The position numbers and the translations under genes are program-made. From NCBI RefSeq assembly GCF_017571525.1, contig NZ_JAGETY010000001.1, positions 310,001 through 374,000 of the forward strand: a stretch of DNA of 64,000 nt. The letters run 5' to 3'. The DNA is from Hymenobacter sp. BT559 (GTDB lineage: Bacteria > Bacteroidota > Bacteroidia > Cytophagales > Hymenobacteraceae). This document shows, one piece after another, positions 58,940 to 64,000 of the stretch; the stretch's first letter is position 1, and each line of letters begins with the position of its first letter. The notes under the pieces are model-generated. The model saw only the letters and a list, made by a program, of their open reading frames with translations. It did no database searches and was not told where the DNA came from.

Positions 58940-59836
58940 ATGTCGCTCTTATTCACTGATTTTGCTTCGTGGCAGGCCCACTGCGCTGCCACCGGCGAGC
59001 CGCTCTACCAGCCGGTGCTGGCCTACGAGATTGAGCAGAAGGGGGCTAGCGAAGAAGCCATCTGGCCTACCCTGCAGCGGGCCTACGACGTGATGCGCGA
59101 CGCCGTCCACGAAGGCCAGACCGGCAATATGACTTCGCGCTCGGGCATGATAAACAACGGTGCCAAAAAAATTGCCGCCTCGCCCGTGACCGTGCTTTCA
59201 CCCGAATTCAAATCACTCATTGTGAGTGCGCTGGGGGCCAAAGAAGTAAACTCGTGCATGGGCCGCGTGGTGGCCGCGCCCACGGCCGGCGCCTCGGGCA
59301 TTTTGCCGGGCGTGCTTACCACCATTCAAAAGCTGCACGGCCTCGACGACCGTAAAATACTGGAAGGCCTGCTGGTGGCGGCCGGCATCGCGCTCATCAT
59401 CGAGCAGAATGCCTCATTGGCTGGGGCTGTAGGCGGCTGCCAGGCCGAAACCGGCTCGGCCGCCGCTATGGGCGCGGGGGCCATTGTGTACTGCCTGGGC
59501 GGCAGCGTGGAGGAGACGTTTGCCGCCGTGGCCATCACTATCCAGTGTATGCTTGGGCTGGTCTGCGACCCCGTGGCGGGCCTAGTGGAGGTGCCGTGCG
59601 TGGTGCGCAATGCCTCGGCGGCGGCCATCGCGTTTTCATCGGCCCAGATTGCCATTGCGGGCGTCGACCCGGTCATCCCGGTAGACCAATGCGTGGCGGC
59701 CCTTGGCGAAGTGGGCCAAAGCATGGAAACCCGCTACAAAGAAACTGCCCTCGGCGGGCTAGCCAACACCCGGCGCGGCCGCGAAATCGAGAAAATGGTG
59801 CTGGTGCAAGACGTTAATATTCTGCCCGATGAATAG
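58940..59836 (+). CDS. sdaAA: L-serine ammonia-lyase, iron-sulfur alpha subunit
   Basis: Deaminates serine to pyruvate and ammonia with an oxygen-sensitive [4Fe-4S] cluster. The 298 residues correspond to the alpha domain only. Visible motifs are EVNSCMGRVVAAPTAGASG, GGCQAETGSAAAMGAG and GLVCDPVAGLVEVPC, whose cysteines can ligate the cluster. The beta subunit is not seen in the window, so it is either elsewhere or this is the alpha-only type. It converges on the channel-like gene with 6 bp between the stops. Confidence 0.9.
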   Translation: MSLLFTDFASWQAHCAATGEPLYQPVLAYEIEQKGASEEAIWPTLQRAYDVMRDAVHEGQTGNMTSRSGMINNGAKKIAASPVTVLSPEFKSLIVSALGAKEVNSCMGRVVAAPTAGASGILPGVLTTIQKLHGLDDRKILEGLLVAAGIALIIEQNASLAGAVGGCQAETGSAAAMGAGAIVYCLGGSVEETFAAVAITIQCMLGLVCDPVAGLVEVPCVVRNASAAAIAFSSAQIAIAGVDPVIPVDQCVAALGEVGQSMETRYKETALGGLANTRRGREIEKMVLVQDVNILPDE

Positions 59837-59842
59837 GGCCGC

Positions 59843-60907
59843 CTAGTGCAGCGAGCCCATGGAAGGGGCTAGCAGCAGCTGGCTCAAAAACTCGATGGCC
59901 GGAGCGTAGCGTGCACGGCGCTCGTGGTAGTGGTGCCAGGCGGCTTCCTCGTCGGCGCGCATGGGCAGGCCGGCTTCGCGCAGCTCCTGCCAGGTTTTGG
60001 CGAAGGCAGCGCGGCCGGGGTTAGCGGCGTCTACTTCTTCGGGCGTGCGCAGCTCGGCGGGCTTCGTCTCAGCCTTGTCGTCGAAGAAACGATGCACACG
60101 GCTCACGGCCAGGCAGCCCGCCGTGAAGGTGAGCTCAACCTGCTTGGAGCGGGGCACATCGAGGGCCGAGAAAAGCAGGTTGGCCGCGTCGAGCACAAGC
60201 CCGGCGGCCGTTACCCACGAGCGGCCAGCCTGCGGCGAGCGAAAGAAAGCCAGCACCGGCAGCGAGGTATGGCTTTCGTCGATTTCGATGAGCCACTGCT
60301 CCCAGGCCAGCCACTGCGCATCATCGTTCTTAAAATCGCCGTCGTGGCCCAGCCACCGCAGCAGCCCGCTTGCCACCGCCGGCACGCCGGCCCGCAGCTC
60401 TATCTGAGCCACCACCACCTCACGCCGCGAAAACGCCTGGTAGATAGTAGGCAAATACGAGATAAGCAGCGTGAGCAGCAGCAGGCCCAACGTGGCCTCG
60501 GAGTAGCTAAATATGTTGAGTACCAACCCCTGCACCGGCGTGGTGCCCAGCGTGAGCAGTGAGCTACCGCTCAGCTCGTAGCTCTTCGTAATGCTCTCAA
60601 CCCCCAGCGCCCAGTAGATAGCCGTGAAGCCCGCGCCTACCAGGGCTAGCCAGCCAATGGGCAGCGCTACCAGCGCCACCGGCGCATAGTGGGCCAGTAT
60701 GCGGTCGCGGTGCGCAAAGGTGCTAGACCGCTGCGCTACAAAGTCGAACAACGCCCGCACGCCGCCAAACACAAAGGCATTGAGCCGCACCGACTCATTG
60801 CGCGGCAGCACGAATGAGCGAATAGCTGCCGATACTGTGATGATAACCACCCCGCCGCCGGCCAGCCCCACCAGCAGGTGCACTATAAACTTGATAGCAA
60901 AAGACAT
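59843..60907 (-). CDS. Membrane protein with a possible ion-channel pore loop
   Basis: 354 residues. Hydrophobic helices lie near 8-30, 75-100 and 130-158. Between the last two, ELSGSSLLTLGTTPVQG resembles a channel P-loop with a TLGT filter-like core. The C-terminal cytoplasmic region (about 165-354) is conserved in character: WEQWLIEIDESHTSLPVL and FFRSPQAGRSWVTAAG. Similar proteins are known in other phyla, but I know of no demonstrated function. Potassium-channel ancestry is possible but not shown, since the TVGYG filter is absent. Confidence 0.7.
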   Translation of the reverse strand: MSFAIKFIVHLLVGLAGGGVVIITVSAAIRSFVLPRNESVRLNAFVFGGVRALFDFVAQRSSTFAHRDRILAHYAPVALVALPIGWLALVGAGFTAIYWALGVESITKSYELSGSSLLTLGTTPVQGLVLNIFSYSEATLGLLLLTLLISYLPTIYQAFSRREVVVAQIELRAGVPAVASGLLRWLGHDGDFKNDDAQWLAWEQWLIEIDESHTSLPVLAFFRSPQAGRSWVTAAGLVLDAANLLFSALDVPRSKQVELTFTAGCLAVSRVHRFFDDKAETKPAELRTPEEVDAANPGRAAFAKTWQELREAGLPMRADEEAAWHHYHERRARYAPAIEFLSQLLLAPSMGSLH

Positions 60908-61009
60908 GATGTCCTGTACGGACAGCTGCCGCTACCGGCTGCCTACCAATGCATAAGGATGCTAGTACAGCAGCTAGGGTCCGCTAACCTTTCTCGGTAG
61001 CAGAAGCGG

Positions 61010-62383
61010 CTATCTGGCCTTCCACAGCTCCCGAAACGACTTATCGGCCACGTGCAGGCTTTCGCGGCGCTTGCGCCAGCCGGCCTGGTCGAGTAGGTAG
61101 CCCAGGCTGAAATCCTTGAGGCGGCCAGGCAGTACATCGAGCGCCCAGCGGTGGCGCATGCTCCAGCGCCAGAGGCCGATGGCTACTTTCTCGACCGGCG
61201 CATTGTGGCCTTCCTCCACGCTTTGCTGGCGATTGAGCAGCAAGAGGTTGTGCAAATTGATGCGCACGGGGCAGACGCTGGTGCAGGCGCCGCACAGGCT
61301 GCTGGCGAAGCTCAGGTGCTGGTGCTCCTTCAGCCCGCTCAGGTGGGGGCTGATAACCGAGCCGATAGGACCCGAATACGTGGTTTCGTAGGTGTGCCCG
61401 CCGATGTTCTTATACACCGGGCACACGTTGAGGCAGGCGCCGCACCTGATGCAGCGCAGCGCCTCGCGGCGGTCGGGGCGGGCTAGCAGATTGGTGCGGC
61501 CATTGTCGAGCAAGATGACGACCATCTCCTCGGGCCCATCGGGCTCGCCGGGCTGGCGCGGGCCGAAGTACACAGTATTATACACCGTGACCTGCTGGCC
61601 GGTGCCGCTGGTGCTGAGCAGCGGCCAGAATAAGTCGAGGTCAGTAAGCTGCGGAATGAGCTTTTCGATGCCCACCACCGCAATGTGCAGCCCGGGAAAG
61701 GTGGCCGAGAGGCGGGCATTGCCCTCATTTTCGGTCACAGCCACACCGCCTTCTTTGGCAATGAGGAAGTTGCCGCCCGTGATGCCTACCTCGGCCGAGG
61801 TGTACTTATCGCGCAGCAGGTGCCTAGCCGTGAGCACCAACTGCTGGGCATCATCGGTGTGCTCGATGCCGAGGTGTTTCACGAAAATATTGGCAATGTC
61901 GGCCTTGCTCAGGTGCATGGCCGGCGTCACGATGTGATAGGGCCGCTCGCCGTTGAGCTGCACAATGTATTCGCCCAGGTCCGTCTCCACCGACTCCACG
62001 CCCCGGCTTTGCAGGTACTTATTGACGTGGATTTCCTCGGTGGTCATGCTCTTGGCTTTCACCACCGTGCGGGCGCCGCGCGCCGCCGTGAGGCGGCCGA
62101 TTTCGGCTAGGGCCTCCTGGGCGTCGTTGGCCCATACCACGCGGCCGCCGCGCGCCGTGAAAGCCGCTTCAAATTGCAGCAGGTACTCGTCGAGCTTTTC
62201 GAGCACCTGCGCCTTGAGGTAGGCAGCGCGGGCGCGGGCCAGTTCGTGGTCGGCGTAGTGCTGCATGCCGGCGCTCACGGCCGCGTCATATTTGCCTATG
62301 TTGAAGCGGATTTTGCGGCGGTGCTCGAGGTCGAAGGCTTTGCGTTCGGCGTCGGTCTGGAAGGCGGTGGCTTTCGTTAGCAT
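61010..62383 (-). CDS. lutB: LutB-type iron-sulfur protein of lactate oxidation
   Basis: 457 residues. An N-terminal LUD domain (about 60-300) contains VKAKSMTTEEIHVNKYL and GITGGNFLIAKEGGVAVTEN. It is followed by a ferredoxin-like region with CIRCGACLNVCPVYKNIGGH and CGACTSVCPVRINLHNLL, which give two [4Fe-4S] clusters. LutB works with LutA and LutC in oxidising L-lactate to pyruvate. Neither partner lies in the window. The start is an ATG at 62383. It is downstream of the M28 peptidase gene but separated from it by a terminator. Confidence 0.92.
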   Translation of the reverse strand: MLTKATAFQTDAERKAFDLEHRRKIRFNIGKYDAAVSAGMQHYADHELARARAAYLKAQVLEKLDEYLLQFEAAFTARGGRVVWANDAQEALAEIGRLTAARGARTVVKAKSMTTEEIHVNKYLQSRGVESVETDLGEYIVQLNGERPYHIVTPAMHLSKADIANIFVKHLGIEHTDDAQQLVLTARHLLRDKYTSAEVGITGGNFLIAKEGGVAVTENEGNARLSATFPGLHIAVVGIEKLIPQLTDLDLFWPLLSTSGTGQQVTVYNTVYFGPRQPGEPDGPEEMVVILLDNGRTNLLARPDRREALRCIRCGACLNVCPVYKNIGGHTYETTYSGPIGSVISPHLSGLKEHQHLSFASSLCGACTSVCPVRINLHNLLLLNRQQSVEEGHNAPVEKVAIGLWRWSMRHRWALDVLPGRLKDFSLGYLLDQAGWRKRRESLHVADKSFRELWKAR

Positions 62384-62400
62384 GGCGTGGCGGGCGGCAG

Positions 62401-62455
62401 TAAAAGAAAGGCGCCGGGAAGAGCTTGGCTAGCCTGCCCTGCTCTTCCCGGCGCC
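62401..62455 (-). terminator. Rho-independent terminator for the M28 peptidase gene
   Basis: A perfect 15-bp stem (62410-62424 with 62441-62455) has a 16-nt loop. On the minus strand it is followed by CTTTCTTTTA. It lies 16 bp after the peptidase stop and 18 bp upstream of the lutB ATG, so lutB must have its own promoter in or beyond this hairpin. Confidence 0.88.
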
Positions 62456-62470
62456 CCAGCTACGTTAAAG

Positions 62471-64000
62471 TTACGGCTTGTTGGAGTCTACCACCGGCTT
62501 GGTATCCCGGTTGGCCAGGTCCCAGGCTAGGAAGAACACCAGCCGCGCCCGTGCTTCCAGCTTGTCGAACTCGATTTTCGAAATCTCGTCGCTGGCCTCG
62601 TGGTAGTCGGGGTGCACGCCGTTGAAGAAGAACGCCACCGGAATACCCTTCTTGGCAAAGTTGTAGTGGTCGGAGCGGTAGTAAAACCGGTTCGGGTCGG
62701 CGGGGTCGTTGAAGCGGAAGTCGAGGTCGATGTTGCCGTGCTGGCGGTTGGCCGTTTGCAGGGCCTCGTGCAGCTGCGACGACAGCTTATCGGAGCCAAT
62801 GACATACACGTAGTTAGGCTTGCCCTCGTGGGCCGCATCGGTGCGGCCTATCATGTCAATGTTGAGGTCCGTCACCGTATTCGCCAGCGGAAATACCGGG
62901 TGGTCGGTGTAGTATTCCGACCCTAGCAGGCCTTTTTCCTCGCCCGTATTGGCCAGGAACAAAATGCTGCGGCGCGGCCCGTGCCCGCTGCGCGCGGCCT
63001 TGGCAAATGCCTGCGCAATGCTGAGCATGCCTACCGTGCCCGAGCCATCGTCGTCGGCGCCATTATATACCTGGCCGCCAATGATGCCCAGGTGGTCGTA
63101 GTGCGCCGACACCACCAAGATTTCATCCTTCAAATCGGTGCCTGGCAAGAAGCCCAGCACGTTTTCGGTAGTAACCGCCGAGCGCTGCTGGGGCGCACTG
63201 ATGCTGAATTTCACCGGCTTCAGCTTGCTGGCCACCGGCTGTTTGGCGGCCGCCGTGGCGGTAGCGTACTGCTGCAACGTAGCCGCATTGGTACCCAGCA
63301 CTTTGAGGCCTAGCGCGGGCGATAAGAAAAACGACACCGCCCGGCTACCAGGTTGTTCGGCAAAGGCAATAGTAGGCTGCATGATGCGCGGGGCTAGCCT
63401 AGCGGTCATTTTCTCAAATTGGTCGGCCGGCTCAAGATTCACGAAGAAGATGCTGCGAGCGCCTTTCTGCGCCGCCAGCGCGGCCTTAGCCCTGAAATCG
63501 ACGGCCCACTTGGTAGCGCTGCCATCGGGACTGAGTACCGACTTGCCTTCGGGTGTGCGCGGTTCCCCAATCAATACGATAACGTCCTTGCCCTTTACAT
63601 CCAAGCCTTTATAATCGGAGTAATCACCCTGCTCAATGCCATAGCCCAGAAAAACCGGTTGCACAGCCGTGGCCTGGTCGAAGGGCGTGCGCCCGAAGGC
63701 GTAAAAATCCTTGAGCCACTCGTAGGCCTTGCCGCCCACCGTGATGGTGCCGCCCGGCTGCCAGGCGCTGCGCTCCATGGCAAAGGTCTGGAGGTAAGGA
63801 TTCGTCGTATTGGCCGTGACGGGCGCTTGCAGGCTGTCGTCGGCAAACTGCTTGCTGATGTAGGCAGCGGCCATCTTCTGGCCCTTGGTGCCCGTTTCGC
63901 GGCCCTCGTATTCATCCGAAGCCAGCACCGAGAGGTCGCGGCGCAGGTGTTCCTGCGTCACGTAGCGGTCGGCATACTGGGTGGCATAGTCGGCGGGCGG
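62471..64000 (-). CDS. M28-family metallopeptidase, 5' end outside the window
   Basis: The frame stays open to the right edge; about 509 residues are visible. The GTG at 63961 is in the middle of a helix-like segment (YADRYVTQEHLRRDL), so the true start is beyond 64000. Zinc-binding motifs of M28 aminopeptidases are complete: VVSAHYDHLG, NGADDDGSGTVGML, NTGEEKGLLGSEYY, NIDMIGRTD and YRSDHYNFAKKG. A PA-like insert is suggested by YGIEQGDYSDYKGLDVKGKD (about 130-250 of the visible part). In Bacteroidota such enzymes are periplasmic or secreted and degrade peptides. Confidence 0.93.
   Translation of the reverse strand, partial: PPADYATQYADRYVTQEHLRRDLSVLASDEYEGRETGTKGQKMAAAYISKQFADDSLQAPVTANTTNPYLQTFAMERSAWQPGGTITVGGKAYEWLKDFYAFGRTPFDQATAVQPVFLGYGIEQGDYSDYKGLDVKGKDVIVLIGEPRTPEGKSVLSPDGSATKWAVDFRAKAALAAQKGARSIFFVNLEPADQFEKMTARLAPRIMQPTIAFAEQPGSRAVSFFLSPALGLKVLGTNAATLQQYATATAAAKQPVASKLKPVKFSISAPQQRSAVTTENVLGFLPGTDLKDEILVVSAHYDHLGIIGGQVYNGADDDGSGTVGMLSIAQAFAKAARSGHGPRRSILFLANTGEEKGLLGSEYYTDHPVFPLANTVTDLNIDMIGRTDAAHEGKPNYVYVIGSDKLSSQLHEALQTANRQHGNIDLDFRFNDPADPNRFYYRSDHYNFAKKGIPVAFFFNGVHPDYHEASDEISKIEFDKLEARARLVFFLAWDLANRDTKPVVDSNKP

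Noticed and set aside
1..64000. tRNA, rRNA or integrase-attachment sites
   Set aside because: Scanning for CCA-ended cloverleaf patterns and conserved rRNA words gave nothing convincing. No integrase or transposase reading frame was found.

Overview
This is a chromosomal window from a GC-rich member of the Bacteroidota, most likely a Hymenobacter-type organism (class Cytophagia). The evidence is: several exact matches to the Bacteroidota promoter element TAnnTTTG just upstream of genes; start regions without clear Shine-Dalgarno sequences; a PafA-type alkaline phosphatase; CarboxypepD_reg-like secreted proteins; an aerobic kynurenine pathway; and a dense set of long intergenic palindromes. 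The genus is an inference from style, not from a marker gene. No rRNA, tRNA, CRISPR array, transposase or phage gene was seen.

Layout. 1-2.3 kb: 3' end of a thiolase, kynureninase and a small membrane protein. 2.4-8.5 kb: a mostly minus-strand lipid block (psd, gdhA, cdsA, CPBP protease), then dusB and a small secreted protein. 8.6-13.3 kb: pentose-phosphate genes, with gnd-zwf-pgl as a tight operon facing rpiA. 13.4-16.2 kb: an EamA exporter, an AraC-type regulator and a short-chain dehydrogenase whose upstream region carries a direct-repeat operator candidate. 16.3-21.1 kb: one 1589-residue DUF4011/SF1-helicase/Vsr-like nuclease/DUF3320 protein, a defence-type architecture. 21.2-29.9 kb: transport and envelope genes (amino-acid permease, two tandem Cys-rich paralogues, a CrtC-like lipoprotein, ChrA, a 2-oxoglutarate/Fe oxygenase). 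30-33.5 kb: a minus-strand run MscS channel, free Met-(R)-sulfoxide reductase, lipoprotein, kynurenine monooxygenase. 33.9-37.1 kb: an ArsR-fold regulator, hemA and a sensor kinase. 37.2-43.6 kb: six minus-strand nucleotide-sugar genes for surface polysaccharide. 43.6-47 kb: a decayed zone with three broken genes around one intact DUF2079 membrane protein. 47-49.8 kb: a dolichyl-phosphate-mannose-synthase-like glycosyltransferase and a large membrane protein. 49.9-64 kb: 3-hydroxyanthranilate dioxygenase, a HAD phosphatase, PafA phosphatase, pyrophosphatase, a UbiA-like membrane protein, a TPR protein, NAD(P)HX repair, MsrB, serine deaminase, a channel-like membrane protein, LutB and an M28 peptidase that runs off the end.

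How it fits together. Three steps of the kynurenine route to quinolinate (kmo, kynU, haaO) lie about 20-30 kb apart rather than in one operon. gnd, zwf, pgl and rpiA cover the oxidative pentose-phosphate branch except ribulose-phosphate epimerase. psd and cdsA serve phospholipid synthesis. The polysaccharide block makes UDP- and dTDP-activated sugars but lacks rfbC/rfbD and glycosyltransferases, so its partners must lie elsewhere.

The most distinctive non-coding signal is the population of intergenic palindromes. There are three copies of one roughly 90-bp family, two of another, a 291-bp element bounded by 34-bp perfect inverted repeats, and several low-complexity palindromes sitting on stop codons. 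Starts were moved downstream of the longest frame where a family-typical N-terminus, an overlap or a promoter element argued for it.
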